This document shows, in pieces, positions 35,367 to 47,303 of a DNA stretch of 64,000 nucleotides. A model generated the notes under the pieces. That model searched no databases. It worked only from the letters and a program-made list of their open reading frames with translations, and was not told where the DNA came from. Source of the DNA: Cordilura impudica (Eukaryota > Arthropoda > Insecta > Diptera > Scathophagidae); the NCBI GenBank assembly GCA_963682025.1, contig OY821517.1, forward strand, positions 341,358,196 to 341,422,195, in the 5' to 3' direction. The position numbers were made by a program, and so were the translations under genes. Within the stretch, counting starts at the first letter, position 1, and each line of letters begins with the position of its first letter.

Positions 35367-36670
35367 AATTTTTGTTCTAATTAGCTTTGCAATAGTTCAT
35401 TCTATTTTAACATGAATGTCAATATTTTCAAATAGATATCATACAGAACAATGTTAAGAGTATACACGGGCTGGTCTTTTATTTCATACGTTTTTTCATT
35501 ATTCTTTTACAAATATGAAAATAGAGTTACCGAGTTCATCAATGAGTTTTTTTCTTTCAAAACAGTTCTACATAGTTATATTGAATTATTATTCTGCGTT
35601 TGTGTTGTTTATTCAATCGATAAAAACTTAAATTTTTAGGTTGAAATGTCGTCATACATAAATAAAAATCATAAAATAGTGAAAATATTTTGCTTCTATT
35701 AAAAAACTTTTTTACATAAATAAAAAAATTAAATAGCATATTCAATTCATTATTTCATTTTCAAATAAATAAACAGAAATATTAGTAAAAAAATAGAGAT
35801 ATTAAACATAAACATAAAATCATCCTGTCAAACACGAAGTAATTTGTTTTTTTCTATTCTTCTTTGTGTTTTTCGCTTATTTTGACAGAGATGCCACACG
35901 TTTACAATTTAAATAAATAGAAAAATAGATTTGTCGACTGTCGTTAAGATGTATGTACTTAGTGAATCACTTAATCCTTAGTGCAAACAACAATAGCTGT
36001 CGATATATTTTGCGATTGTCGGATCGTTGAAATTTACAGAAGCACAATAGAGAAAACATTAATTTAAATTCAATGAATTTTATAAAACCTCAAATGATAT
36101 TTAAGAATTGCGACCATAAAAATTGTTACATAAATAAACGCAATTTTCACAATTTTTTTTGGATGAATATTTGAAGTTTTTCAGAAAATAAAGATAACAA
36201 ATTATTTTATTTCAAATGTTTGGACATTTGCGTTTGGCATCCCTAATTTGATTATATATTGTTATAAATTTATTCTCTATATTTTCCAAATATGGCAATA
36301 TTTTAATAAAAAAGTTGAGAGAGAGCTTTTTTTTTGGTTATTATTTTGTTACTCCATCCGACCTATATGGCCGCAATGAAAAAATATTTCGCCAGTTAAA
36401 AGAAACTATACAGCCATCTTCAATTAGCACGATTTAATGCACATAGCCACCCTACACAACCATTACCTTTACAATGGAGGTTAGGGCGAGCTATTTAATT
36501 AGCAAAAACTAAATTAAACGAGAAGTTATGTCATATAACCGGAAACGCATGCATATAGGAAACGCATGCATATTTTTCCAATATTTTGTTTACATTTATT
36601 ATCAATACTCAAACCGAGGTGGAGGGTATCAAAGATTCGGCACAGCCAAATTTAACACTCTTACTTGTTT
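35367..36670 (-). repeat. Family B hairpin-ended repeat, copy 2
   Basis: Inverted and more complete version of 15,563-18,395, ending 'gattcggcacagccaaatttaacactcttacttgtt'. It lacks the two insertions of copy 1 and so shows the original structure (about 1.3 kb). Confidence 0.7.
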
Positions 36671-36899
36671 TTAAAATCGAAATATGACATTTTTTAATAA
36701 ATAAAAAATAAAAAAAATAAAAAACCCATATTTCACGCTAAAAGTTAAAAGGAAAATGAATAGTTGACCTTTGACCTAGAATTTCTTAAAAAGTACGCAA
36801 TCAATTTTAATGGAATTAAAACGTACTCACGTTTAACTAAAAGAATTACTAAAATATTTTGATCGGTTCAAAAGTTACAGCAGCCAAATCTTTGCATTC

Positions 36900-37095
36900 A
36901 TTATCGAAATTTTTCGATCGAAATCATTTTTTTCTTTCCCAAAATAAAATGCTGAGAAGAATTATGGCCTCTGATTAAGAAGAAAAGCGAATCATGGTCG
37001 AGCGATTGTCTGTCTTCTTCAAATAATAAACCAAAATATGGAATTTCGATTGATTTTACTCAATATCGAATGCGGTGATTTGGCCCCAGAATTTT
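36900..37095 (+). repeat. Segment shared with the Tc1-like copy at 1.1-1.3 kb
   Basis: From 'cccaaaataaaatg' to 'gaatgcggtgatttggcccca' the sequence matches 1,115-1,300 with few differences. It is probably another Tc1-like remnant carrying the C-terminal part only. Confidence 0.5.
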
Positions 37096-37099
37096 GGGC

Positions 37100-37440
37100 A
37101 ATGAAAAACAATTTTCAGCCACTGTACGACGTAGATTTCAAGCTGCATTATTTGTATTACTGGAGGCATCGACTGTCCTGATTTGTTATCGCAAATACAA
37201 TTATATGTTCCACCAAGAATACTTCGTCACCATAATATTTTTTATATTCCATTCCATCGCACAAACTATGCCCAAAACAGTACTTAAAATCGCGCGTGTG
37301 CCGATATATATGCTATTAATGAAATAGCTATAAATGGAATCCCAAACCAGCTAATAGAGTTTTGTACATCACAAGATTGTTTTAAATTACTCCTCTTTAC
37401 ATTATTTATATAATATATTTTGTAAATTTTTGTACATAAA
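37100..37440 (+). mobile_element. Non-LTR retrotransposon, 3' end
   Basis: Plus strand in several frames: RRRFQAALFVLLEASTV, then RILRHHNIFYIPFHRTNY and NEIAINGIPNQLIEFCTSQD. These resemble the C-terminus of jockey/CR1-type reverse-transcriptase proteins. Only about 300 bp remain. From 37,440 to 39,100 no gene or known repeat is seen. Confidence 0.5.
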
Positions 37441-39109
37441 TTAATACATATGTATGTATGTAATTATTTTAATTATAGTCTGTAAGGAAATCACATTCAA
37501 TTGACTGAAATAAATTAAATAAATTAAGTAAATTAATAAATGAAAGGGCTAAAAGAATGTTTAACAGAAGAATAAGTATAACTAGGATTTTTATTGAAAC
37601 GGATATCTGTATTGCTCTCAGTATAGATATTACGAGCATATTGAGGGTAATGTTTCAAAACTCGCTCAAACTTTGATCAACATCGATCCAATGAACTAAC
37701 ATTTCTTAAATTAGTTCGAAATTTACTTAATCGCGACTTCGAAAGCTTTTAAACTTATACGATCAAAAACTGAAAGTAGCTTTTCGGCGATCATGTTCAG
37801 TAGAGGGCTAAGTATCCATTTACTTCCCCACTAGCAATAATAAATTGTCACATTGATAACATATTAACATTTTGTGTGTGTGTACTTAAGGTAGTGTGAA
37901 AAGTTGGTTTTTTTTTTAATTCTTATCAGAAATCTAAATCGGTGGTTAATTAAATTGTAAATTATCAAATATTGTGATTTATACTTACCGTTAAATGAAA
38001 AATATTTTTTAATATTTAGGAATAGGAAGACAATTAAAATTATATATTTAATTTCACTTTAACAATATATATTAATTATTACTTTAACTTTTTTATATTC
38101 TTAACTTTTCTATTTTGGTAAAAATAATTTGTGTATTTAATTTATTTTTTTTTTCAATTTATTTTTTTTTTCTTTGCCTTGGAATTTCTTTTATAATATA
38201 TTTTTTGTATGGCTATTATTATAAGCCATATACAACAATAACTATTTGTTATTACCGCTTATTATTTTCGTTAGGTACACTACACTTCTACAACAAAGCA
38301 ATTATATTTATTAAAAAATAAACACACATACACAGCTTGGTTATAAATAGCAACAAAAACAACAGCGAAAAAAAATTGTATTGTATACAAAATCCCGCAA
38401 ACACGACTTGAAACTAACCAAAAATCCAACAACAACACTGTACCATACAAACAAAACTTATGAGACAGCTTTAACTTACACACGTTAGCACTCAGAAATT
38501 TGTATAGAAATTATTTGCTACGTATTAAGAAAAAGTGGTGTCAGCGAAGGTGTTTGTTTTAGAATTTTTTAATTCATATTTTCTTTCGGATTTTTATGAT
38601 TTTCTTTCCAAATAATTATTGATTTGTTTAGCTTTTTTGTTATATTTAAAATTTTTTATAATTTTATAATGGTTTTTAACTGTTATTTTCAATAAATTTA
38701 TTAAACAAAACCGAAAAAATCAACAAGTGTTCGCACAAGACAAGACGATTTAATGAGAATAACACGAATGAAAGAAAAAAATCCAATTGGAATGTTTAGT
38801 CGCAGAGAGCATTTGAATTGAAGAAAGAGCTTAATAAGCCAAAGAGTCAAATGGGTATTGTCAAAAACAGATGATCGTTAAAATGTAAACAAAGTAAACA
38901 ATTATAGTGATACCAGATTGTTGATATCAATTTAGTAAAGAAACATTGATTTTATTAAGGCGTTTTTGAATTCTTGTAAATTTAATAGAATTTTTAGGAA
39001 CTTGAACTTTAATTATGAACTTTAACCTTCAATAAGCAATTTTTTTTTTTAAATTTAAAACGTTATATTATTATTTTTTTTTTACAATAACTATAAAACA
39101 ATACCTAAA

Positions 39110-39800
39110 AAATTTATATCTCAGTGAATTTTTGTATGAAAAATATATTTTTCGGGCAAAAAGTGTTTTATTTCTCAACGCAGACTATTTTTAGTTGGAT
39201 ACTTTTTAGTCAAATTGTTTTATTCCCTTTAAAGTCCTCCAAAATTGAAGTTTGTTTCAGTGATGAACTCTTCATTCGGCCTAAATCTCTTACCGCTTAA
39301 CCATATCTTCAGGTTTGGAAACAGGAAACTGAAGCAGGGTGCTTAATATGGAGAATATGAATATTCGTAAGGCAATTTATGGGTTTTTGCCATAGCCGCC
39401 GTTGTGTTGTCATGGTGGAATAGCACTTTTTCTTCGCCAAATGAAGTCGTTTTTGATATCAATGTTAAGTCTCACCAACAGCTGTGAATAATATTTACCG
39501 GTGATTTTTTTCCTTTTCAAGGATGTCGATGTGAATGATACCACATCATACACCCTTGTTGGCCGACAGACGCATCTTGGCTTTCTTTGGCGCACGTTCA
39601 CCCGGAGAAGTCCACTGCTTTGACTGTTCCTTGGTATCTGGTGTGTTTTGATAGATCCATATTTCGTCAAAGGCTACGAAACGGCGCAAAAACTCTTTTG
39701 GATTTCGTTTAAGAATCGCCAAACACTCTTTTAAAGTGATCATAGAGTTGCCTTTATGGTCGAGTGTGAGCAATAGAGGCACGCAATGCTCGGATGTTTC
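39110..39800 (-). pseudogene. mariner transposase fragment (DD34D type)
   Basis: Minus strand: ILKRNPKEFLRRFVAFDEIW (first catalytic Asp), YQNTPDTKEQSKQW, SPGERAPKKAKM (39,782-39,546), then broken frames, and near the far end a FPNLKIWLSGKRFRPNEEF block like the mariner C-terminus. The N-terminal DNA-binding half is absent. It directly abuts the LINE that begins at about 39,800. Confidence 0.7.
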
Positions 39801-40355
39801 GAAAATTCATAAAATTGTACCAATTCCAAAAGGAGCAAGCTCAACAAATGTTGATATGTTTCGACAGTCTCGGTTTTATCAATTATAGATAAGATACTTG
39901 AGAGAATTATTTTTAAACAGTTATCCGAATATTTGGATTGAAACAAAATTTTATTTGAACGTCAATGTGGATTCTGTAAATATTCTGGAACTGATGAAGT
40001 GGTTGCCAATATTGTTGACTACATTTGTGGAGGATTCGATGCGGGGCTTAAAGGTGTAGGTGGAGTTTTCTTTGACTTCTCAAAAGCTTTTGACCTTTTT
40101 GATCATGACATTTTGATTAAACATCCATCCCGATTTGGTGTATCAAATATAAGTTTCTGAAAGATTATGTAACAAATAGGAAGCAACTTGTACAGATTGG
40201 AGAAGCTAAAAGCTCACTATTACCTGTTAAATGTGGAGTACCCCAAGGTAGTATGCTTGGGCCACTATTATTTAACATTTTTATAAATGACATTGGAAAT
40301 ATAAGATTTAATGGAAAAATATTCATATTTGCGGATGACATCTATAATATTTATA

Positions 40356-40699
40356 GGCTAGGCGATTTTTTGTTACCGACTTTTTGTTCTATCGGTTTAT
40401 CCCGCTTTTGACCAAAATATATTATTTGAAAGTATATTATTTGAAAGATATTTTTTTAGCTGTTCAAGACTTACAGATTTTTAAATTTTTTCCTTTATTT
40501 TGAGTAAATTGCATTTAAAGTTGCTACTAACACATATATGCTCTGTGTGTGTTTATTAAATTTGTTAATCTGCTTGTTAATGAGTTTGTCATCTTCATTC
40601 ACAATAACAATAAACCAAAAAAGTGTTGGTTTGTGAATTGGCTAAGTTGAAAGTTGCCTAAAAATTGCACGCGAATTTCGAGCGCTGGAGTCTGCTAGA
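40356..40699 (-). mobile_element. MITE family E, copy 2
   Basis: Inverted copy of the 11,879 unit, inserted inside LINE A just after the FADD motif. Flanks (tatttata on the left, tattataa on the right) are similar and could be a decayed 8-bp target duplication, as in hAT elements; this is not certain. Confidence 0.65.
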
Positions 40700-41073
40700 T
40701 ATTATAATTACAATCAGGTGTTAAAAACTCAAGTAGACTATGATTCAGCTATATTAGTGGAACATGTCAGGCTTAACAGGCTGATTTTACATGCACAAAA
40801 GTCTAAGTTTATTTGATTCAGACATCATGAAGAACGACGAACCAATTGCCGTTCATATTGATGGTGTGTTAGTCGAAGTAACAAATGAAATGCATTATTT
40901 AGTAATGCTGTTTTGTAGTAATTTACAATGGGATTATCATATTGATTCTATTAAATAAAAAATATCATCAGTAATTGGGATTTTATATAAATTCAGACGT
41001 AAATTTAATGTTAAAATGATGAAGCTAATACATGAGAGTTTGATACATAGCCACATAACTTACCTTCCTATGA

Positions 41074-42500
41074 GAGAGGTGAAATATCTGGGCATAGTAT
41101 TAGAGAGCAAGTTCACATGGAAGGCACATGTCAACCATATTACGGAGAAAGCCAAGCGTGCTACAATATGTAGAAGGGTAGCGGGTATAACCTGGGGATG
41201 TAAACTCAGCATCATATACTGGATGATGGTCCGTCCAATCGTGACCTATGGAGCTATTACGTAGGCAAAAAGGACAAAGTTAAAATCAACTCGAGGATAC
41301 AAAGAATAGCGTGTATTGGGATAACGGGTGCAATGAGGACGTGCCCAACGGCATCACTGGAAGTACTCTTGGATCAAATCCCACTACATATAGTGGTGCA
41401 AAAGAAAGCCCTGGCAACGGCAATCAGGATAAAGGGGGATTAACCTATAACCAGGCTTTATGAAGGGCAATGAACCGTATAAGTCAAGTTAAAGATTACT
41501 CCCACCTAGATTGTCCAATGGACAGGACTGAGAAGAAATACGATTACAAGAAAAACTTTGTTACAAAAGAAATGGATTACTTTGAGTGCAACATATTCTC
41601 TAAAGGATCAAATGCTACACGGACGGGTCAAAGACCGGAAATGGAGCAGGGGCGGGAGTCTTTGGGCCTAGAACCAAATACTACGAATCAATAGGAATAC
41701 ACACAAGTATTTTCCATGCGGAAATTTATGCCATCGATAGATGTGCACAGATTAACTTAAATAGAAAGTACATAACACGGGACATAACCATATTATCAGA
41801 TAGTCAAGCTGCTATTCGAGCACTAGGCTCCTATGTAGTAGACTCTAAGTAAGTATGGGACTGACTGCGGAGACTGAATGAGCTAGGCAGACACAATAAA
41901 GTCAGCCTTTGTTGGGTCCCGGGACATATTGGGACTCAAGGAAATGAACAAGCAGATGAGTTTGCTAGAAGGGAAGCTTCCACAAAGCTAATGGGGCCAG
42001 AACCGTTTTGTGGAATAGGAAAAGGAGTATGGGAAGGCGTGGAGTATGGGAAGGCGTACTCAGAGAATACGAGAATCATATCAGACAGGACCTTTCTCGA
42101 GCCAATTAGGCTTAAGGCAATCCAAACTCTTCTTAGGTAACTACAACAGTAAGAGATTTGAGTCATGTATCGGATTATCAAAGAACAGACTGAGAATACT
42201 AACTGGGATTTTAACTGGTCACTGTAGGCTCAGGGAGCATCTGAACAAGTTAGGAATTGAAGCGAACCCCATGTGCAGATTCTACGAGGAGAAGGCAGAA
42301 TCACCGGAGCACATACTGGGGGATTGTGGAGCATTAATGCATAAGAGGAAAAAGCAACTGGGTTCTTTCCAAATACCAATCCTCGAATTTCTGAGGGCTT
42401 CAGGGTTGGGTGAGATTTTATAGGGACAAACTATTAGCAGAGGCCACTACAATAGATCATTCGGTCGCAGTACTTTCGACACCTCTTTATACAATACAAT
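41074..42500 (+). mobile_element. Non-LTR retrotransposon 'LINE B' with RNase H, 5'-truncated
   Basis: Inserted in LINE A with a clear target duplication TTACCTTCCTATGA (41,060-41,073 and 42,501-42,514). It starts within the reverse-transcriptase thumb (REVKYLGIVLESKFTWKAHV, open frame 41,016-41,264). It then shows a decayed RNase H domain (LSDSQAAIRAL at about 41,800; WVPGHIGTQGNEQADEFARR at 41,910-41,970). A C-terminal zinc-knuckle-like block follows (GHCRLREHLNKLGIEANPMC ... HILGDC, 42,046-42,423). RNase H places it with I/LOA/R1-like LINEs. Frames are interrupted by several stops. Confidence 0.8.
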
Positions 42501-42795
42501 TTACCTTCCTATGATATAGTGGTTTAAGAATAATGCTTCGCTGAAGAGCTTACAATCTGCGCAAAATAAGTCATTAAAGTTGGTTTATAATCTGCCAAGT
42601 AAATTTCATACTTTGGACCTCTTTAAATATCATGCTACAAATATATTACCTCTTAGAGGATTATTTAAAATGCAAATAACGAAGTTCATCTTTAAATCGA
42701 TACGAAATCTTGGAAATTCTTAATTTCAGTTTCAACAAAATGTTTTAATCTCACATCGAGTTACAAGACAGAGACAAAACTTGTCGATATCTAGA

Positions 42796-42800
42796 TGTCG
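42796..42800. repeat. Left copy of a 5-bp target duplication (TGTCG)
   Basis: Pairs with TATCG at 46,965-46,969 (4 of 5 bases). Removing 42,801-46,964 and one duplicate restores the LINE A reading frame across the junction. Confidence 0.65.
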
Positions 42801-42937
42801 TACAGTGGCCGAAATACCCAATCTAGCGGCGCTTTGTTAATAACTCAAAAACATAAATTGTGAATGTTTTTTTTTTAAATTTGTATATACATCTATAAAT
42901 ATAACCCATTCATTAAATTTTAAAATTTTTGACATAT

Positions 42938-45381
42938 GGGGGATTTCATGTCAAGTGCACCAACTTTTGAAACCGATGTCTTCCGATCGGGATGAAATTT
43001 GCACCAAGGTTAGTCCTATTGGATAGTAGTTTAGACACAATTTTTCAATAAGATCGGTCCAGATCTCTCTGAGTTAGAGGGATCAAAATTTGACATTTTG
43101 GACAAACAGGTGTTTTTTCTCATCCATGTAACTTATTACCTATTGTTCTTAGAAAATTTTCTCCCAAATAGTTTAGATAGCTATTTCTTCAATATTTCGG
43201 AAAAAAATACTTTAAAAAAAAAATTTAGACTAAATTAAAGCATTTTTTGCCTTTTTTTCAAAAAGGGCATTTTTTTTTCATAAGAAAGCTTAGGATTTTT
43301 CCTTTAAGAGCTTTTTGGTCGCTTAGTGGGATGGGAGTGGGATATCTATCAAAATAAATGTTTTGTAACTCAAGACAAGGGTTTTTCAATTTTTCACAAA
43401 TGCACTATTTTGAATTTTTTCCTATTTGTGTGTAAAGCCTTACAAATAAAACTTATACTGAGAAACTAGACAAATTAACCTTTCCGAAGGTATGTAATAT
43501 ACCTTCATAAGATAACAGAAGAGAATGGTTATCTGTAACCTGAAAGAGTTATTTGCAACATTTCAATCTGAACACGAGGATGTTAGAATTGGCTTCACAA
43601 AATTAACCCAAATCAGGCCAAAACATTGCGTTTTGGCAGAAAGCAGCGGAACTCACACAGTATGCGTTTGCATTTACCATGAAAATGTTAAACTGATGTT
43701 GAAGGAAATCAACTTAAAGTATTTAACAGATGATTCGGGAGAAGATTTACACGATTATGATTTCGCAGAAAACTATAAATATGTTCTTCAGGATGCCATA
43801 CAAGCATTCCACTTCAATAACGACCAAGCAACTATATTCACAGTAGTTATTTACTACATGAAAGATGAAAAACTGGAACACAAAAGTATGGCAATCATAT
43901 CCGACGATTTAAAACATGATACCGTTGCAGTTTATGAGTACCAGAAGAGAATACTAAAATTTCTAAAATCTAAATTTACAGTAAAGAAGGTATACTACGT
44001 TTCGGACGGAGCTCGTCAACATTTTAAAAACAAAAGTAGCTTGGCAAATCTTATGGCCCATGAAAAAGATTTTGGAATGCCAGCTGAGTGGCATTTTCAT
44101 CCTACTGATCATGGTAAAGGAGCATGTGATGGTATTGGAGCATACCTTAAAAGAAATGCAGCGAAGTATAGCCTCCAGTGCTCTCATCAAGATCGCATCT
44201 TAGATGCGACTGCTTTATTCCATTGGGCAAAGAGTTATTGTAAAGAAACTAAAATAGTTTTTAGTAGCAAAGAGGATCATCAGGAAACATTGAAAACACT
44301 GAAGAGCAGATTCGATGCTGCGGTAACAATCGATGGCACCGCTCAATACCATGCTTTTATACCGCTTGTCGATGGTAGACTCAAGTTGAAAAAGTTTTCT
44401 GCCTCTATTTAATGCGATTTCTTTCCAAAGACAACAAATAAACCAGCAGCGAAATCAACAGCTGAACCTAGTAACGCCAAGAAAGGATTGACAAAAAAAC
44501 GCAGTAAATAAAGGCGACAAAAAAGCTGGATGACTTAAATACTTCATCAGCTACAATAAATTAAGTATAAAAATAGTTATGATATAAATGGATCTAATGC
44601 AATTAAGATTAAATTTTAATAAATTATTTATCTTTTTATTTTTAATATTATTATTATTATACATTAATTTAATTTTTATTAAAAATAAATAAAAAATAAT
44701 AATTTTTAAACATTTCTATAGAAAAAAAGCGATTTTTTTCCTGAGGTTAACATATTCTGTGCATTACAGTATCGAGGGTATAAAATTTTAGTTAGTATGT
44801 TATATACCTTCGGAAAGTTTAGTTTGTCTAGTTTCTCAGTATAAGTTCTATTTGTAAGGTTTTAGACACAAATAGGAAAAAATTCAAAATAGTGCATTGT
44901 GAAAAATTGAAAAACTGTTGTCTTGAGTTACAAAACATTTATTTTGATAGATATCCCACTCCCATCCCACTAAGCGACCAAAAAGCTGTTAAAGGAAAAA
45001 TCCTAAGCTTTCTTATGAAAAAAAAAAAAAATGCCCTTTTTGAAAATAAGGCAAAAAATGCTTTAATTTAGCAAAAAAAAAAGTCTACAACTTTTTTTTT
45101 TTTTAAAGTATTTTTTTCCGAAATATTGAACAAATAGCTATACAAACTGTTTGGGAGAACATTTTCTAAGAACAATAGGTAATAAGTTACATGGATGAGA
45201 AAAAACACCTGTTTGACCAAAATGTCAAATTTGGATCCCCTCTAACTCAGAGAGATCTTGACCGATCTTGTTGAAAAATTGTGTCTAAACCACTATCCAA
45301 TAGGACTTACCTTGGTGCGAATTTCATCCCGATCGGAAGACATCGGTTTCAAAAGTTGGTGCACTTGACATGAAATCCCCC
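42938..45381. mobile_element. DNA transposon with ~570-bp terminal inverted repeats
   Basis: The two arms, about 42,938-43,500 and 44,803-45,381, are inverted copies starting GGGGGATTTCATGTCAAGTG. They include the shared blocks 'ccgatcgggatgaaattt', 'gatagatatcccactcccat' (inverted) and 'ccttccgaaggt'-like inner ends. Between them is a single plus-strand transposase-like gene (43,525-44,412). Long arms are typical of Mutator-like and some other superfamilies; flanks (TAT/ATA) give no clear target duplication, so the superfamily is open. Confidence 0.75.
43525..44412 (+). CDS. Transposase-like protein of the long-TIR element, internally deleted
   Basis: A 295-residue open frame, the longest in the window and uninterrupted. 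The N-terminal part reads NLKELFATFQSEH, RPKHCVLAESSGTHTVCVC and IYHENVKLML (a Cys/His-containing block). Then comes DYDFAENYKYVLQDAIQAFH, a candidate catalytic block YYVSDGARQHFKNK at about residues 157-170, and WHFHPTDHGKGACDGIGAYL at about residues 189-210, followed by a C-terminal tail. I remember the same order of motifs from uncharacterised transposon proteins of insects and cnidarians. Those are longer: here an N-terminal region is missing, and a jump after HENVKLMLKEI suggests a further internal deletion. ATG at 43,525 is the first Met. The plus-strand gene opposes the Transib-like frame. Function inferred: DDE-type transposase; superfamily not assigned. Confidence 0.55.
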   Translation: MVICNLKELFATFQSEHEDVRIGFTKLTQIRPKHCVLAESSGTHTVCVCIYHENVKLMLKEINLKYLTDDSGEDLHDYDFAENYKYVLQDAIQAFHFNNDQATIFTVVIYYMKDEKLEHKSMAIISDDLKHDTVAVYEYQKRILKFLKSKFTVKKVYYVSDGARQHFKNKSSLANLMAHEKDFGMPAEWHFHPTDHGKGACDGIGAYLKRNAAKYSLQCSHQDRILDATALFHWAKSYCKETKIVFSSKEDHQETLKTLKSRFDAAVTIDGTAQYHAFIPLVDGRLKLKKFSASI

Positions 45382-45453
45382 ATATATATACATATATATA
45401 TAACCAACCAACAAAATAAAATTTTAGAATATTTTTTTCATTACACGAGTAAA

Positions 45454-46446
45454 TTAAAAAAAAAAAGGTTTCTGCTTCGTGTGTTCCTTCAAAAAACTTA
45501 ATTTTGTCGGCAAAATTAGTGCAATTTCTCTATTTACATTTTCTATCTTAGCTCTAACTGAATCCGCTGACTCTTTTTCAAAAATTATTTTAATGCGTCT
45601 GCAGAACCGAGTTGAAGAAGAAGCACGGTTGTTTTGCAATAGTATTCCAGTATCAGAAACACTGAAACGTTGACCGTAAGTAGAGTGAACTCTTCTACCG
45701 TAACAACCCCATTTAAATATTGCTTTTATGCAATCGTTATTATTGCCTGCAGTCAGCCTGGAATCCTCAAAAGCTGTTGAAAAGCCTTGTAATATAGGTG
45801 CAACAGTATGGTCTACGAGACTTTCCAAGCCAACTTTAGCTGAACGTTCAGTTCCGTGTATGTCACTGGGGTAACATTCCGTTTTAGTTTTCGTAGCTTG
45901 GATAAATATTGCAGTTTCATTCTTTGCCACCAGATTCCATTAGGTTGTATGACCTTTTTCAGTATCCACCATCGGTAAAAAGGCATAGGGGTTTTTGGAT
46001 CAGAGTTTACAGATTTGAGCATTTTTGCAGATTCTGAACATAACTTTGAAACAACCTGTGAAACGCTTCTATTTCCAGCCTTGTAAAGACTCACGCTCGC
46101 CGCTACCATTAACTCTTGGTTCGGTGTTTCATTGACGATTGATGCAATTTTTTTTAGTCTTGCTTGTGCACTCTTTACGTTGGGCAACGGCTGGATTAGG
46201 GAAAACAATGTCTTCATCCAACCACATCTTATTTCGCTCTTCGAACACTGCCAAAACTCTGCGACTTTCTTTCCATTTTTGTACAAGTTTGCTTTTAAAA
46301 ATTCTTAATTGTTTTTGAATTTGGTGGTATTGTTCTTCGCTATATTTCGAGCGAGCAATCACATTAGAAAATACATGATTGTGAACCATTAAAAATTTTT
46401 TGTTGGCACTGATTCTGCCATTGTAACTTAAAAACAAAAAAATCAA
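45454..46446 (-). pseudogene. RAG1/Transib-like transposase, N-terminal half
   Basis: Three overlapping minus-strand frames (46,446-46,129, 46,286-45,813, 45,930-45,454) join into one broken protein. It has a basic N-terminal region with YSEEQYHQIQKQLRIFKSKL, then SLVDHTVAPILQGF, KWGCYGRRVHSTYGQRFSVS, ILLQNNRASSSTRFCRRIKI and an IFEKESADSVRAKIENVNRE helix. In relatives the KWG block is KWG-(F/C)-DGSSG and its Asp is the first catalytic acid; here it is Tyr. The chain stops at the border of the long-TIR element, so the second and third acids are absent. With the C-terminal fragments at 7.5 and 34.2 kb the family's full layout can be inferred. Confidence 0.5.
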
Positions 46447-47303
46447 AACTTAGCAAAAACTTGCGGCCTATTTTTGAACTTGACATACATAACAACCCAT
46501 TTAAATAAACTATGCAAACAGTGAACCGAATCCGGCCGAATCCACCCTACTTTTATTCCACACAAAATTGGATTTCATATCTAAAAACACTTTCACAAAG
46601 GACATTTTCTTTTTCCACTGTTAAGCACTAAAACATACAATCACAGATCACAAACCAATTTTTTTTATGTAATACATACTTTTTAATTAAAATGAAATCG
46701 TAAATCTTATTAAAAAATTAAATATATAATTTTTTTCTCTTAACAAAATTGCACTTGAAAAAAGCTCAAAAATAGTTATTGCACTTGTTGGAACATGTGT
46801 TTTAAGTTCGAATGCTCACAGCTGTGCGAATATTAGGAACAAAACAAGAAAGAAAATTTTAAAAAATCCGGTGGGGTTTAAGTTTAAAAAAAATAAAATT
46901 TGCCGAATTCTGAATTTTAAAATTTCGCTAAAGCACCGCTAGATTAGGTATTTCAGCCACTGTGTATCGCCTTGAATTGTCAAAGCAGCGTATTTGTTTT
47001 GCGGACCCAACTGAATATTACAATTTACCAATTAATTTAAAATCCATCGTACTTTTATCAACATTCAGAAAAGAACTTAAACTATTTTTGCTTAACAACA
47101 TCGAAACACTTCTGCCGTTATTTTTAATACAAATTATATGTAAAATTTTAAAATTGTAAAATTAATATTTGAATTCAAATAATCAATATTTTTTATAAAT
47201 AATTAATCAACACTAGTTGCCTTTTAGCCTCTTTAATGCCATATTAATGCTTTAAATTATTTTTTGTAATGCCATATTATTTGAAAATTAAACAATAAAA
47301 AAA

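Larger units (their letters stand above)
42801..46964. mobile_element. Transib-like DNA transposon inserted in LINE A
   Basis: A 4.16-kb element with inverted ends of about 38 bp. The left end starts TACAGTGGCCGAAATACC and the right end, read inward, CACAGTGGCTGAAATACC, both continuing into AATCTAGCGG. The first seven bases of the right end, CACAGTG, are the heptamer used by RAG recombination signals, and Transib ends have a related heptamer. The 5-bp target duplication also fits Transib. The transposase N-terminal half is on the minus strand at its right side. The C-terminal half has been lost where a long-TIR element (42,938-45,381) lies inside. Confidence 0.65.
39800..47303 (+). mobile_element. 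Non-LTR retrotransposon 'LINE A', hit by three insertions
   Basis: Plus-strand jockey-like reverse transcriptase remnant. The first part (39,810-40,355) reads KIVPIPKGASSTNVDMFR, FDFSKAFDLFDHDIL (first catalytic block), a GVPQGSMLGPLLFN-type block and FADDIYNIY (second catalytic block). It continues at 40,700-41,073 (HVRLNRLILHAQKSKF), at 42,515-42,800 (LKLVYNLPSKFHTLDLFKYH) and, across the Transib-like insertion, at 46,970-47,159 (RLELSKQRICFADPTEYYN, then FRKELKLFLLNN). An AATAAA at 47,293 and an A-run mark its 3' end. The foreign segments are 40,356-40,699, 41,074-42,500 and 42,801-46,964. Confidence 0.8.
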
